Source of the DNA: Acinetobacter nectaris CIP 110549
GTDB lineage: Bacteria; Pseudomonadota; Gammaproteobacteria; Pseudomonadales; Moraxellaceae
Length of the DNA: 64,000 nucleotides
NCBI RefSeq assembly: GCF_000488215.1
Contig: NZ_KI530712.1
Location: forward strand, 562,881 to 626,880
Reading direction: 5' to 3'
Shown here: in pieces, positions 1 to 8,775 of the stretch
Numbering within the stretch: position 1 is the stretch's first letter
Layout: the number at the start of each line of letters is the position of its first letter
Translations under genes and position numbers: made by a program
The notes under the pieces: generated by a model
What the model was told of the DNA's origin: nothing
The model's database searches: none
What the model saw: the letters and a program-made list of their open reading frames with translations, nothing else

Positions 1-43
1 GTTATATTATAACAATTAAAAAAATCTTAAGACTTCTAATTGA

Positions 44-658
44 TTAATCTCTCATACGAATAAATTTTGCTGGATTACCAGCGACAATCAGTGCAGCTTC
101 AACATCTTTTGTCACTATACTATTCATGCCTACAATTGCATGATCTCCAATACTTACACCATCTTTGACACCAACATGCGCACCTAACCAAACATCTTTT
201 CCTATTTCAATACCTTTTGAGCGTACAGGTTGCTTATAAATAGGATTGTCTAAATCCATACCATGATCAAAAGCATATAAATGTGTATATGCAGCTAATC
301 TTGCTTGATCTTTAAGCACAATACCTGCCTTCCCCCCATCTAAAATACAATGGTGATTAATCGCAACCTCACTACCTATAATTAAAGGCCCATGTAAAGT
401 AGCATCTGCGGCAATAAAGGTATTGTCTCCAATGGAAATTTTTCGCCCACGCTCGGCAAAAATATGCGCCAATGGTGAAATAAAACAATTTTCCCCAATT
501 TCAATAGTTTCCATTTCTTTTAAATACTCTTGGTATTCTTCTTGCCATGCTTGAGCCCAAACTCTATGTTTATCTTTTAAACGCCAATATAACCACGGCA
601 TATAATTCAAACGATGTTTATGCTGCTCCCTATATTTTAACAATGGATCAGTCATCAT
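44..658 (-). CDS. Hexapeptide-repeat (left-handed beta-helix) acyltransferase
   Basis: A 204-residue protein whose C-terminal two thirds (about residues 50-200) is built of the hexapeptide repeats of left-handed beta-helix acyltransferases, with turns such as IEIGKDVWLGAHVGV and VSIGDHAIVGMNSIV. Such enzymes usually transfer acetyl or other acyl groups from CoA to sugars or small molecules; the acceptor here cannot be read. The N-terminal 45 residues are basic and Trp/Tyr-rich and have no repeats. Translation starts inside the end of the upstream yigZ-like gene (overlap of 11 bases, or 8 if the second of two adjacent ATGs is used), so the pair is probably translationally coupled. The fold is clear, the substrate is unknown. 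Confidence 0.85.
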   Translation of the reverse strand: MMTDPLLKYREQHKHRLNYMPWLYWRLKDKHRVWAQAWQEEYQEYLKEMETIEIGENCFISPLAHIFAERGRKISIGDNTFIAADATLHGPLIIGSEVAINHHCILDGGKAGIVLKDQARLAAYTHLYAFDHGMDLDNPIYKQPVRSKGIEIGKDVWLGAHVGVKDGVSIGDHAIVGMNSIVTKDVEAALIVAGNPAKFIRMRD

Positions 659-1238
659 CCTTTTCCTTTAACTGCTCTCTACCACGCGTTACATCTTGAA
701 TTTTTTGTGCAAGTTCATTTTTTTGATGAATCTGTATTTTAGCAACGATGCTTACTCCCTCAGCAGTATAATCTTCAACATATGTTATTTGATGCTGTAC
801 AAGTTCATATTGAAAAATAGGCCATTCACTAAAGCTACATTGGAAATACACTTCTATTTTTTCTATCAGTTCTATTTTATCAACAAGAAGTAATGCTTTT
901 CCTGCTGTTCCGCCATAAGCACGAACAAGACCACCTGTGCCTAGTTTAATGCCTCCATACCAACGATTAACCAACACCAATATATTCGTCAGTTCATTGC
1001 CTTCGATAGTTGCTAATATAGGTCTACCTGCTGTGCCTGATGGTTCACCATCATCGTTAAACCGAACGTTATGACCGATTTTCCATGCCCAACACTGATG
1101 CGTTGTCGAAACATCTTTATATTCATCTAAAGCCAATTTCACATCATCTTCTGTTTCTACAGGTATTGCAAAGGCTTGAAAGCGACTTTTTTTTATGTCC
1201 TCTTCATAAACAATCGTTTCTTGAATCGTAAAAGGCAT
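648..1238 (-). CDS. YigZ/IMPACT family protein
   Basis: A 196-residue protein of the YigZ (UPF0029/IMPACT N-terminal) family. The family signature is visible in the first 110 residues: KKSRFQAFAIPV, then HQCWAWKIG, DDGEPSGTAGRPIL and RWYGGIKLGTGGLVRAYGG. The last 70 residues match the small DUF1949 domain that follows it in bacterial members. Length is normal (about 200). The biochemical role is not firmly known; eukaryotic relatives regulate the eIF2alpha kinase GCN2 and bacterial ones are suspected to act in translation or RNA metabolism. It heads a two-gene unit with the overlapping acyltransferase gene. Confidence 0.9.
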   Translation of the reverse strand: MPFTIQETIVYEEDIKKSRFQAFAIPVETEDDVKLALDEYKDVSTTHQCWAWKIGHNVRFNDDGEPSGTAGRPILATIEGNELTNILVLVNRWYGGIKLGTGGLVRAYGGTAGKALLLVDKIELIEKIEVYFQCSFSEWPIFQYELVQHQITYVEDYTAEGVSIVAKIQIHQKNELAQKIQDVTRGREQLKEKDDD

Positions 1239-1381
1239 ATTTACTCATTATGGTGAAATTTAAAGAATTATAGCGCTTTCATCTCAAACTCTAAATATTA
1301 TGTGTTTGGTGACTTTTAAATCGTCTTAGATTTGACTTAATTATAGCCTATATAACTTTAATATAATCTAATAGGGCAAAT

Positions 1382-1778
1382 TGTTTAATAAAAGGACAAT
1401 GTTTATGTGGAAAAATTACTTTTAGTGTAAACCCTGTATCTTTAGATGTTACAGCATGCCACTGTAAAATATGTCGTAGATAATCGGAAGGAATTTCACT
1501 ATCTATAATCTATAGATAGTAGAACCTAAAAGATTAATCATAGAAAATAAGTGTGCCTATTTCTTTGTAAAGCATATGGAGCTTTTATTTTTTGGCAATT
1601 AAATGATGATGTTTACTGTAATATAAATTGCAACTTACTGATACTTAATGGCAGTCAGTTAGTATTAAAGAAAATTAACCTTACAAATAGTACAAAGAAA
1701 CTCATAAAAATGATTTATTTACTCAACAAGTATCTAGGCCTTAATATACAAACACAATATAAAGTCATTAAGGCATAA
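1382..1778 (+). pseudogene. Remnant of a GFA-family (glutathione-dependent formaldehyde-activating enzyme-like) protein
   Basis: Reading from about 1388 gives IKGQCLCGKITFSVNPVS, then TACHCKICRR, which are the first zinc-binding motifs (CxCG and CHCxxC) of GFA/CENP-V proteins. The frame then hits a stop at 1478 where the family has Trp-Ser-Gly-Gly, and a second stop soon after. The C-terminal part reappears in another frame at 1551-1650 as CKAYGAFIFWQLNDDVYCNI, corresponding to the FCxxCGxxLF motif, but one zinc cysteine is Tyr. No start codon or intact frame remains. The pieces fit a gene of about 130 codons that has lost its middle by deletion and frameshift. The 75-codon open frame at 1551-1778 is therefore not a gene of its own. 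Confidence 0.75.
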
Positions 1779-1781
1779 ATA

Positions 1782-2003
1782 ATGCATATTCCACATGGTA
1801 TTTATGAACACTATAAAGGAAAACTCTATCAAGTTATTGGCACTGCCAAACATAGCGAGACACAAGAACTTCTTGTTGTTTATCAATGCTTATATGATGA
1901 TTTTTCACTATGGGTACGTCCTGCAACAATGTTTACAGAGCAAATAATTGGTCTAGATAATACGTTACAACCTCGTTTCAAATTTCTAAGAGAGAATTTC
2001 TAA
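1782..2003 (+). CDS. DUF1653 domain protein
   Basis: A 73-residue protein that is almost entirely a DUF1653 domain: HGIYEHYKGKLYQVIGTAKHS at the start, then ELLVVYQCLYDD, LWVRPATMF and PRFKFL at the end. This small all-beta domain is widespread in proteobacteria and has no established function. The gene follows the decayed GFA remnant closely and ends just before a symmetrical terminator shared with tsaD, which faces it. Confidence 0.88.
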   Translation: MHIPHGIYEHYKGKLYQVIGTAKHSETQELLVVYQCLYDDFSLWVRPATMFTEQIIGLDNTLQPRFKFLRENF

Positions 2004-2008
2004 TAAAA

Positions 2009-2035
2009 AGGTGAACTTATAAGTTCACCTTTTTT
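2009..2035. terminator. Bidirectional Rho-independent terminator
   Basis: A perfect 22-base palindrome at 2009-2030 (AGGTGAACTT and its complement) is flanked by A-runs on the left and T-runs on the right, so it can end transcription both from the DUF1653 gene and from tsaD on the other strand. Confidence 0.85.
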
Positions 2036-2038
2036 GTT

Positions 2039-3055
2039 TTAAACCTGAGTAGGTGTTTCTAACTCGGTCATTGGCCAACGTGGCGTTGTTGTGACAGCAA
2101 GACCATCACATGCACCGCCTTTTAAACGCTGATAACCTGCAAAAGCAATCATTGCACCATTATCTGTACATAAGGCAGGCTCGGCATAGTAAACTTGTGC
2201 CTTTATTTTCGCTAATTCCGCTTCAAGTTTTTCACGCAATCGCGTATTTGCACTCACACCACCCGCGATGACTAAACGCTTTAACTTTGTTTGTTTCAGT
2301 GCCTTCACCGATTTTTTCACCAGTGTATCTACAATTGCTTCTTGAAATGAGGCTGCTATATCGGCTTCTCTATTCTGACCTTCAACTTTTTTCAGTTGAA
2401 CAGAAACAGCAGTTTTTAGGCCACTAAACGAAAATACAAGATCTTTATGTAGCATTGGACGCGGAAAATCAAATGCTTGTGCATCACCATCTAAAGCCAA
2501 CTTCGCAATATTTGGCCCACCTGGATAAGCAAGCCCCATCATTTTAGCAACCTTATCAAATGCTTCACCTGCCGCATCATCAATAGATTCACCAAGTATT
2601 TCATACTTTCCTATTTCATAAGCAGCCATAAGCTGTGTATGACCACCAGAAACCAGTAATGCCACAAAAGGAAACTTAGGTGGAGTTTCAGAAAGTAAAG
2701 GAGCCAACATATGACCTTCCATATGATGTACACCTATTGCAGGCTTATCTAACGCAAATGCTAGCGTTCGACCAAATAAAGCACCCGTCATTAATGCACC
2801 CATCAGCCCAGGGCCACGTGTATACGCAACTGCATCAATCTCTTTTTTGCTTACATTTGCTTGATGAAGCAACTCATTTAACAATGGAATAAGTTTTCTT
2901 ACATGGTCTCGTGACGCAAGCTCAGGAACAACACCACCATATTCGGCATGTAATTGAATTTGGCTATATAGCACCTGTCCAAGCAGTCCCTTTTCACTGT
3001 CATAAAGTGCTAACCCTGTTTCATCACAAGAGGTTTCTAAGCCCAAAACAATCAT
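2039..3055 (-). CDS. tsaD: tRNA N6-adenosine threonylcarbamoyltransferase TsaD
   Basis: TsaD transfers the threonylcarbamoyl group from threonylcarbamoyl-AMP to A37 of ANN-decoding tRNAs, working with TsaB and TsaE. The 338-residue length is the family norm. Visible are the ASKHA ATPase N-terminus [11 protein letters not shown], the metal-binding HHMEGH motif near residue 112, the [10 protein letters not shown] loop, and [10 protein letters not shown] and [12 protein letters not shown] near the C-terminus. It is the classical back-to-back neighbour of rpsU in gammaproteobacteria, and the 144-base gap to rpsU must hold both promoters. Confidence 0.97.
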   Translation of the reverse strand: MIVLGLETSCDETGLALYDSEKGLLGQVLYSQIQLHAEYGGVVPELASRDHVRKLIPLLNELLHQANVSKKEIDAVAYTRGPGLMGALMTGALFGRTLAFALDKPAIGVHHMEGHMLAPLLSETPPKFPFVALLVSGGHTQLMAAYEIGKYEILGESIDDAAGEAFDKVAKMMGLAYPGGPNIAKLALDGDAQAFDFPRPMLHKDLVFSFSGLKTAVSVQLKKVEGQNREADIAASFQEAIVDTLVKKSVKALKQTKLKRLVIAGGVSANTRLREKLEAELAKIKAQVYYAEPALCTDNGAMIAFAGYQRLKGGACDGLAVTTTPRWPMTELETPTQV

Positions 3056-3199
3056 TTAAATGCCTATTTCTATGTCCAATTTACGACAATCCCTATTATA
3101 GACTTGTGATATGAGATGTAAATGAGTAAAATAGCGCACTTCACTTGTTTTCTAAAGCAATTCCGCTTTAGATTTTATCCATAATATTGAGGATTCTTC

Positions 3200-3415
3200 A
3201 TGCCACAAGTTAAATTGAAAGAAGGCGAACCAGTAGACGTAGCTATCCGTCGTTTCAAACGTTCTTGCGAAAAAGCTGGTGTTTTAGCTGATGTTCGTAA
3301 ACGCGAATTCTACGAAAAACCAACTCAAGAGCGTAAGCGTAAAAAAGCTGCTGCTGTTAAGCGCTACCAAAAGAAATTGGCTCGCGAATCTGTACGTACT
3401 ACTCGTCTTTACTAA
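3200..3415 (+). CDS. rpsU: 30S ribosomal protein S21
   Basis: A 71-residue, very basic protein identical in layout to S21: [20 protein letters not shown] at the start, a helix ending in REFYEKPT, and the Arg/Lys-rich [14 protein letters not shown] tail. S21 joins the small subunit near the anti-Shine-Dalgarno region and helps initiation. A GAGGA ribosome-binding site lies about 6 bases before the ATG. The yqeY-like gene follows after 21 bases, probably in the same transcript; in other bacteria rpsU is followed by dnaG and rpoD, which are not here. Confidence 0.97.
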
Positions 3416-3436
3416 TTAATTTGTGATTGAAGCTGA

Positions 3437-3889
3437 ATGACTATGAATAATTTAAAAAACCAAATTACCGATGCATTGAAAAGCGCTATGCGTGCTAAAG
3501 AGATGTCAACTGTAACTGTTATTCGTGGTCTGCAAGCTGCAATTAAGCAAATTGAAGTCGATGAACGCATAGAACTTGATGAAAATCAGGTGCTTGTAAT
3601 TGTCGAAAAGCAAGTTAAACAACGTAAAGAGTCAGTAAAGGCTTTTGCCGGTGCTGGCCGAGACGATTTAGCTAGTAAAGAACAAGCCGAAATTGAGATT
3701 CTATCTCAATTTCTACCAGCAGCTATGACTGAGGAAGAGCTTGATTCTGTCATTGATCAGATCATTGCTGATCAAAGTGCTACTAGCATGAAAGATATGG
3801 GTAAGGTGATGAATTCTCTACGTCCGATCATAGCCGGACGTGCCGACCCGTCTATTGCTTCTGCAAAAGTAAAAGCAAAGCTAAACTAA
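3437..3889 (+). CDS. GatB/YqeY domain protein
   Basis: A 150-residue stand-alone YqeY protein. The family features are a helical N-terminal half with MRAKEMSTVTVIRGLQAAIK, and a C-terminal tRNA-binding-like domain with EIEILSQFLPAAMTEEEL, KDMGKVM and GRADPSIASAKVKAKL. The C-terminal domain is shared with the GatB subunit of amidotransferases and may bind tRNA, but stand-alone YqeY has no settled function. The start could also be the second ATG (3443, MNNLKNQ); no strong ribosome-binding site decides it. Co-directional with rpsU. Confidence 0.93.
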   Translation: MTMNNLKNQITDALKSAMRAKEMSTVTVIRGLQAAIKQIEVDERIELDENQVLVIVEKQVKQRKESVKAFAGAGRDDLASKEQAEIEILSQFLPAAMTEEELDSVIDQIIADQSATSMKDMGKVMNSLRPIIAGRADPSIASAKVKAKLN

Positions 3890-3900
3890 ATCATTACCTT

Positions 3901-3937
3901 AAAAAGCGTTTATTTAAAGACAGCTTAAACGCTTTTT
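3901..3937. terminator. Bidirectional terminator hairpin
   Basis: AAAAAGCGTTT at 3901-3911 pairs with AAACGCTTTTT at 3927-3937 around a 15-base loop. The A/T tails on both sides allow termination of yqeY on the plus strand and of the gene ending at 3925 on the minus strand. Confidence 0.75.
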
Positions 3938-4575
3938 AAATACTCCCACAGTATTTTTTTCTTATTTGGGATATCAATCATTTCTTTCAATGAAGCAAAT
4001 TCTTGAATACCTTCTAATAAAATCCCATTCGGTTTTTCACCTAAAAATATTTGTGACATTTGAGTGTCGGCTTTACTTCGAATATCAACAAAACCTTTAA
4101 TATAAATTGATAAAAAGTTTTGATCTTGCAAGCTTTCTAAAATTGGCCATCGTAGATCGTATTGCGATAAGGACAATGTTGTCACAAGACTATTTAATAG
4201 TTGTCTCTCCTCACCTAATAAATCAAATGTATTTATAAAAATAATAATTTTACTTGAAACAAATGCACTTAAAACAAATGGCTCTATTACAATTTCTTGC
4301 TCTTGAGCGATATCAATCAAAGTCTCTTTATCTTTCTCTATTTTAATTGCAACATCATCTTCAACTTCTAAAGTAATTTCTTTTTGAGCTATATCAGAGT
4401 GGTCTTCATTAACCAATACTGGCTCATCTTCCAGTTCTATCTCTTCAGATATTACTTCATCACGCCAAAACTGAGATGCAGAGTTTTCACAGACAATCGC
4501 ATCTCTAGGAACCCAAATATCAATTCCCATATTCGAAAGTAAATTTCGCTGATGCATCAATTGCTGTTCATTCAT
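3925..4575 (-). CDS. Uncharacterised acidic protein, possibly a diverged DNA polymerase III psi subunit (HolD-like)
   Basis: A 216-residue protein that I do not recognise with certainty. The N-terminus (MHQRNLLSNMGIDIWVPRDA, about residues 7-26) resembles the start of HolD, where a short helix leads to a 'GI..W..R' motif, and the C-terminal SLKEMIDIPNKKKILWEYL resembles the last HolD helix. Residues 40-100 are a very acidic, low-complexity linker (many Glu/Asp) absent from E. coli HolD (137 residues). The middle is an alpha/beta region with hydrophobic strands (FVSSKIIIFINT). HolD would link the clamp loader to SSB. This reading is inference; a genus-specific protein of unknown role is the alternative. 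It lies 65 bases downstream of the M48-like gene on the same strand. Confidence 0.6.
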   Translation of the reverse strand: MNEQQLMHQRNLLSNMGIDIWVPRDAIVCENSASQFWRDEVISEEIELEDEPVLVNEDHSDIAQKEITLEVEDDVAIKIEKDKETLIDIAQEQEIVIEPFVLSAFVSSKIIIFINTFDLLGEERQLLNSLVTTLSLSQYDLRWPILESLQDQNFLSIYIKGFVDIRSKADTQMSQIFLGEKPNGILLEGIQEFASLKEMIDIPNKKKILWEYLKSV

Positions 4576-4640
4576 ATTTCATTTAATACTACAAAGGAAG
4601 CATATTCTAACATTGAGTTAGCTTATTTCTTGTAGAAAAG

Positions 4641-6524
4641 CTATACAATCATTAAACTATTTTGCTTTAATACCTGCTCTACAACTTCTTTATTTTCAAA
4701 GCCTAGACGCCAATACAATAGTGCAAGTACATCTAACTCATCTTGTGTAATAATTCTATCCTCACTAAGACAATGTTCCAAAACTCCTAAAATTTTTAGA
4801 CGATCTCTTAACAATAGACCCGATAGGTGATGTAAAATTTCTCCTAAATTTACAGGATCATCTGATAAATGTTCATACTTTTTTATTTCTTTATTAGATA
4901 CTAATTGCTCAAGCATAGAAGCTCTACGTTTAAGCTGATTAGAACTATTTAGCTTCTGAACATGCACTAGCGCATCAACCAAACGTACAATTTCAAATTG
5001 TGTCTCATCATAAGCTGTCGGCATATGTATCGGTAGTAAATTAAGATGACTTTTCACTTTCTCCAACAGTAATACATCTAGTAACCCCACTTCACCATCT
5101 GCTTGTATAATAAGCGCAAGTCTAGTTAAAAACTGTCTTGCAATACTCATCGGCATCTGAACAAGTTTATTGCATGCATTATAAAAAACTTGAACATGTA
5201 ACCGTCCATCTATAGCAAGTAAAGCATCTACAATGGCATGACTTACTTGAGCATCTTTAGGGATAAATTCTCGATACTGCCGAATCATTAAAACAGCAAC
5301 TATCACCTCTCTTGCCCCTGTTCCTGTCTGCAAAGCACGCTTTAATAATTCTGGCTGTTTCATGGACTGGCGAAGATGTGGACTTAATGGTTGCTCTTCA
5401 TCTTGAGAAGAAAAACTTATTGGCGATAAGCGTACCAGTGGAAAAGGTTTAGGTGCCTCCCAAGCAATACTGACCTCAGTTTGCTCCTCCCCAAATGGTC
5501 GAAAAAGGCTAAATAATGGCTGTGCCTGTACTCTTTTTAGATTTTCTAACTGGACTTCTTTCAATATACTCGGATCAAGTTGGTAAATTCTTCGCTCAAT
5601 ATTAGGATGAATATTCAGCCAACTTTGTGGACTTAGTGAGTTTGCAAAGCACATATGTGCAATAGATTCAGAATGTGAGCTATGAATTTGTGAACCAGCA
5701 TGATGTACATAAATTCTTAATAAAGTTTGTAAATTGGTATCATTAGAAATAAGCGCCTGAGTTTCAGTATCATTTTTAAAGGTTCTTCCTGATAAAGTCA
5801 CAAACTTTACAAATCTTGAAATAAGTAATCCTAAGCTACCCATCAACCAAATAATACCGCCCAAAGCAACTAACACTGTTTCAAACTTATTTTTACTATT
5901 GTAAGGTTTAAACCCCCTTCTTGCGATTTTACTTCCCCATTGATTAAAACTTGTTAAAGCACTAAAAAGAATTTTTAATCGAATATTTTGACGTGTTTCT
6001 CCACTCAAAATTTGATTAAATGCATAACTTAATAGTCCATAAAGTTCTAATTCATCTAAGTTTTGTAATGCACCCCAAGTAAGAATAATGACTGTATCTT
6101 GTTCATTTTGACCTGCTGTTAATGCATTTACACCAATTTCATCTGGTAGTACATATACAGATGGTGTCATTACTTCAAATTTATTTGCAAGTTGTTCTGT
6201 AAGCTTCACCGCACGAATTTCTTCTGGCGTACATTCAAGTGTATTTAAATATCGTGCACGCATTTGCTTTGCTAGAGAATGCCCACCAACACGAAAAATA
6301 TAAAGCTCATAAAATAAAGAAATGAGCATAATAAAAATAACCGTCCCTAACAGTAGGGGACTATGCTTATTCCACCAGATCGATTGATTCTGGTCTAAAT
6401 AATACACAATAAGACCAAAAGAAAAATTTAAAATCATAATTGTTAAGACAATTGCAAAAACACAAATAATTGTCGCAACAAATAAATTTTTCTGATGGTT
6501 CGATGATGTTTTATTTAGTGCCAA
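4641..6524 (-). CDS. M48-like membrane protein lacking the HExxH zinc motif
   Basis: A 627-residue protein with two N-terminal membrane segments (about 15-42 and 55-77), then an M48-peptidase-like domain: SVYVLPDEIGVNALTAGQNE (122-141), VIILTWGALQNLDELELYG and LSYAFNQILSGETRQN (165-180). In active M48 enzymes this last stretch reads A-HELGH-ILNGDMR-N; here the His-Glu-x-x-His positions are Tyr-Ala-Phe-Asn-Gln (167-171), so zinc cannot be held in the usual way. A further hydrophobic segment lies near 218-240. The long C-terminal half is helical. The frame is intact over 1.9 kb, so this looks like a kept pseudo-enzyme rather than a dying gene. Role unknown. Confidence 0.85.
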   Translation of the reverse strand: MALNKTSSNHQKNLFVATIICVFAIVLTIMILNFSFGLIVYYLDQNQSIWWNKHSPLLLGTVIFIMLISLFYELYIFRVGGHSLAKQMRARYLNTLECTPEEIRAVKLTEQLANKFEVMTPSVYVLPDEIGVNALTAGQNEQDTVIILTWGALQNLDELELYGLLSYAFNQILSGETRQNIRLKILFSALTSFNQWGSKIARRGFKPYNSKNKFETVLVALGGIIWLMGSLGLLISRFVKFVTLSGRTFKNDTETQALISNDTNLQTLLRIYVHHAGSQIHSSHSESIAHMCFANSLSPQSWLNIHPNIERRIYQLDPSILKEVQLENLKRVQAQPLFSLFRPFGEEQTEVSIAWEAPKPFPLVRLSPISFSSQDEEQPLSPHLRQSMKQPELLKRALQTGTGAREVIVAVLMIRQYREFIPKDAQVSHAIVDALLAIDGRLHVQVFYNACNKLVQMPMSIARQFLTRLALIIQADGEVGLLDVLLLEKVKSHLNLLPIHMPTAYDETQFEIVRLVDALVHVQKLNSSNQLKRRASMLEQLVSNKEIKKYEHLSDDPVNLGEILHHLSGLLLRDRLKILGVLEHCLSEDRIITQDELDVLALLYWRLGFENKEVVEQVLKQNSLMIV

Positions 6525-6574
6525 TGTGAAATAGCCCTATTTATACCTAAGTAATTTATATTTATCATAAAATA

Positions 6575-6600
6575 AAAAAGCGGGAAAATCCCGCTTTTTT
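6575..6600 (-). terminator. purF terminator
   Basis: AAAAAAGCGGGAAAATCCCGCTTTTTT is a compact GC-rich hairpin with T-runs on both strands, 17 bases past the purF stop, and separates purF from the M48-like gene. Confidence 0.88.
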
Positions 6601-6616
6601 ATACACACTATGGCAC

Positions 6617-8155
6617 TTAAGCTTCAGTGACACCTGTTAAATCTACTGATGCTGCATCTATATTTACATCAATATATTTATTTTCTTTTTTTGCTTGATC
6701 TGAGCGATTTTGTTCTAACTCTGTCAGATATTCTAAATCAATATCTCCAGTTACATAGTGGCCATCAAATACAGAGCAATCAAACTCTTGAACTTCAGGA
6801 ACTTTTGGTATACGAATTGCATCTTTTAAGTCATCTAACTCTTGGAATACAAGACGATCTGCACCAATAATTTCGCGAATTTCTTCGACAGTACGATCAG
6901 AGGCTATTAATTCTGCTTTCACAGGCATATCAATGCCATATACATTTGGATATTTCACCATTGGCGCTGCAGAAGCAAAAAATACTTTCTTCGCACCAGC
7001 ATCACGTGCCATTTGAATGATTTCATTACACGTTGTACCACGTACAATCGAGTCATCAACAAGCAGTACATTCTTGCCTTTAAACTCCAACTCTACAGGG
7101 TTTAATTTTTGGCGTACTGATTTTTTACGTTGCTGCTGACCCGGCATAATAAATGTACGACCAATATAACGGTTTTTCATGAATCCTTCACGAAACTTCA
7201 CACCAAGTACATTTGCTAACTCAAGTGCCGATGTTCTACTTGTATCGGGGATAGGAATAACCACATCAATATCATGTGCTTCACCCCATTCTTTTAAAAT
7301 ATGGTGTGCAAGCTTCTCACCCATTTTTAAGCGTGCTTTATATACAGATATACCATCAATAATTGCATCTGGACGCGCAAAATATACATATTCAAAAATA
7401 CACGGGAAGTATTTTGGATCTTTCGCACATTGCTTTGTAAACAAGTTACCATTGATATCAATATAAATTGCTTCACCTGGTTCAATATCTCGCTCTACTT
7501 TAAAACCTAAAGCAGTAATTGCGACAGATTCAGACGCAACGATATATTCAGTTTTACCACATTCACTTTGGCGAGAACCATAAATTAATGGACGGATGCC
7601 ATTTGGATCTCTAAATGCAACCAACCCTTGCCCCGTAATCATTGCAACGACACCATACGCACCACGACAACGCTGATGTACACGATGTACTGCATAAAAA
7701 ATATCTTCAGCAGTAGGATGTAATGTACGTAGCTTTTGTAATTCGTGCGCAAATACGTTCAGTAAAACTTCTGAGTCTGAATCTGTATTCATATGACGTA
7801 AATCCGTCTCAAATAATGAGTGGCGAATTTCATCTGCATTGGTTAAATTACCATTATGAGCAAGCGTAATGCCATATGGTGAGTTTACATAAAATGGTTG
7901 TGCTTCAGCACTGCTTGATGAACCTGCAGTCGGATAACGAACATGACCTATACCATAATTACCACGTAATGCACGCATATGACGTGTATGAAAAACATCA
8001 CGTACAAGGCCATTATCTTTTCTTAAAAATAGACGATCATTTTCGCAGGTCACCATCCCCGCAGCATCTTGTCCACGATGTTGTAACATCGTTAAAGCAT
8101 CAAACAATAATTGGTTTACTGGTGATTTTCCAGCGATCCCAACAACTCCACACAT
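6617..8155 (-). CDS. purF: Amidophosphoribosyltransferase PurF
   Basis: First committed step of purine synthesis: PRPP plus glutamine gives 5-phosphoribosylamine. The 512-residue protein starts [11 protein letters not shown], so Cys2 becomes the N-terminal nucleophile of the class II glutaminase domain (about 2-240); RHRGQDAAG-type motif [11 protein letters not shown] and NGIRPL follow. The C-terminal phosphoribosyltransferase domain carries the PRPP loop [13 protein letters not shown]. No propeptide, as in the E. coli enzyme. It lies 24 bases downstream of cvpA on the same strand, the standard cvpA-purF pairing. The last 40 residues are an acidic/polar tail. Confidence 0.97.
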   Translation of the reverse strand: MCGVVGIAGKSPVNQLLFDALTMLQHRGQDAAGMVTCENDRLFLRKDNGLVRDVFHTRHMRALRGNYGIGHVRYPTAGSSSSAEAQPFYVNSPYGITLAHNGNLTNADEIRHSLFETDLRHMNTDSDSEVLLNVFAHELQKLRTLHPTAEDIFYAVHRVHQRCRGAYGVVAMITGQGLVAFRDPNGIRPLIYGSRQSECGKTEYIVASESVAITALGFKVERDIEPGEAIYIDINGNLFTKQCAKDPKYFPCIFEYVYFARPDAIIDGISVYKARLKMGEKLAHHILKEWGEAHDIDVVIPIPDTSRTSALELANVLGVKFREGFMKNRYIGRTFIMPGQQQRKKSVRQKLNPVELEFKGKNVLLVDDSIVRGTTCNEIIQMARDAGAKKVFFASAAPMVKYPNVYGIDMPVKAELIASDRTVEEIREIIGADRLVFQELDDLKDAIRIPKVPEVQEFDCSVFDGHYVTGDIDLEYLTELEQNRSDQAKKENKYIDVNIDAASVDLTGVTEA

Positions 8156-8179
8156 AGCAACCTCGCAGACAAGCTTGGA

Positions 8180-8770
8180 TTAATTAAAAGGGTTTTGCGC
8201 TGAGTGCTCTGAAGAGCTCCTCCGCGCAGAGACTTTTTCAACAATTTCTTTCGAATGCTGCTCTACTCGAGCCTCATTATCATGAAAATGCTGAATTGCC
8301 TCTGTTGCAACCTCTTTGGAAACTTCAGTCGCAATTGGGGCATAAGGCATAAGTACCTGTACCATTTTAGACTGTTTCCAACTCTGTGCCGTATGCACCC
8401 AAGGCTCTGCGCCTTGCATTGCAATTAGCATAACAAATAAACTTTTTAGACAGCCAAGAATCCCCCCAGCTAGTCTATTTAATGGGCCTAGTTTTAAAGA
8501 TTTCAACAATTTATTTAAAATAGCAGACACCAACCATGTCAAAGCCATGACAACAAGTACAACAAATGCAAACCCTGCTATTTTTTGTACTACAAGATCA
8601 TGACTTAATCCAGACATCATTGGCGCTAAGTCATTGGCATATTTAGCACCCATAAATAGTGCTAATACCCAACCTACCAAGTTCGCCAAGGCTTGAATGA
8701 GTCCTTGTCGCAAACCGTTTATTCCTCCAAGCACCACAACAATAACAACAATAACATCTAAAATATTCAT
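8180..8770 (-). CDS. cvpA: CvpA family membrane protein
   Basis: A 196-residue inner-membrane protein with four predicted helices in the first 130 residues (starting MNILDVIVVIVVVLGGINGL) and a polar C-terminal tail (about 150-196) that is longer than in E. coli CvpA (162). CvpA was named for colicin V production; its molecular role is not settled, though it has been tied to envelope stress tolerance. It is placed immediately before purF, as in many gammaproteobacteria, and begins 5 bases after the pyrD stop, so pyrD-cvpA-purF reads as one operon. Confidence 0.93.
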   Translation of the reverse strand: MNILDVIVVIVVVLGGINGLRQGLIQALANLVGWVLALFMGAKYANDLAPMMSGLSHDLVVQKIAGFAFVVLVVMALTWLVSAILNKLLKSLKLGPLNRLAGGILGCLKSLFVMLIAMQGAEPWVHTAQSWKQSKMVQVLMPYAPIATEVSKEVATEAIQHFHDNEARVEQHSKEIVEKVSARRSSSEHSAQNPFN

Positions 8771-8775
8771 TTAAG

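Noticed and set aside
1551-1778. 75-codon open frame as a separate gene
   Set aside because: Its first part reads as the C-terminal piece of the GFA-family remnant, it has no ribosome-binding site and the rest is frameshifted low-complexity sequence.
7179-8157. Open frames on the plus strand opposite purF
   Set aside because: They are shadows of the purF reading frame, with no ribosome-binding sites and no recognisable domain.
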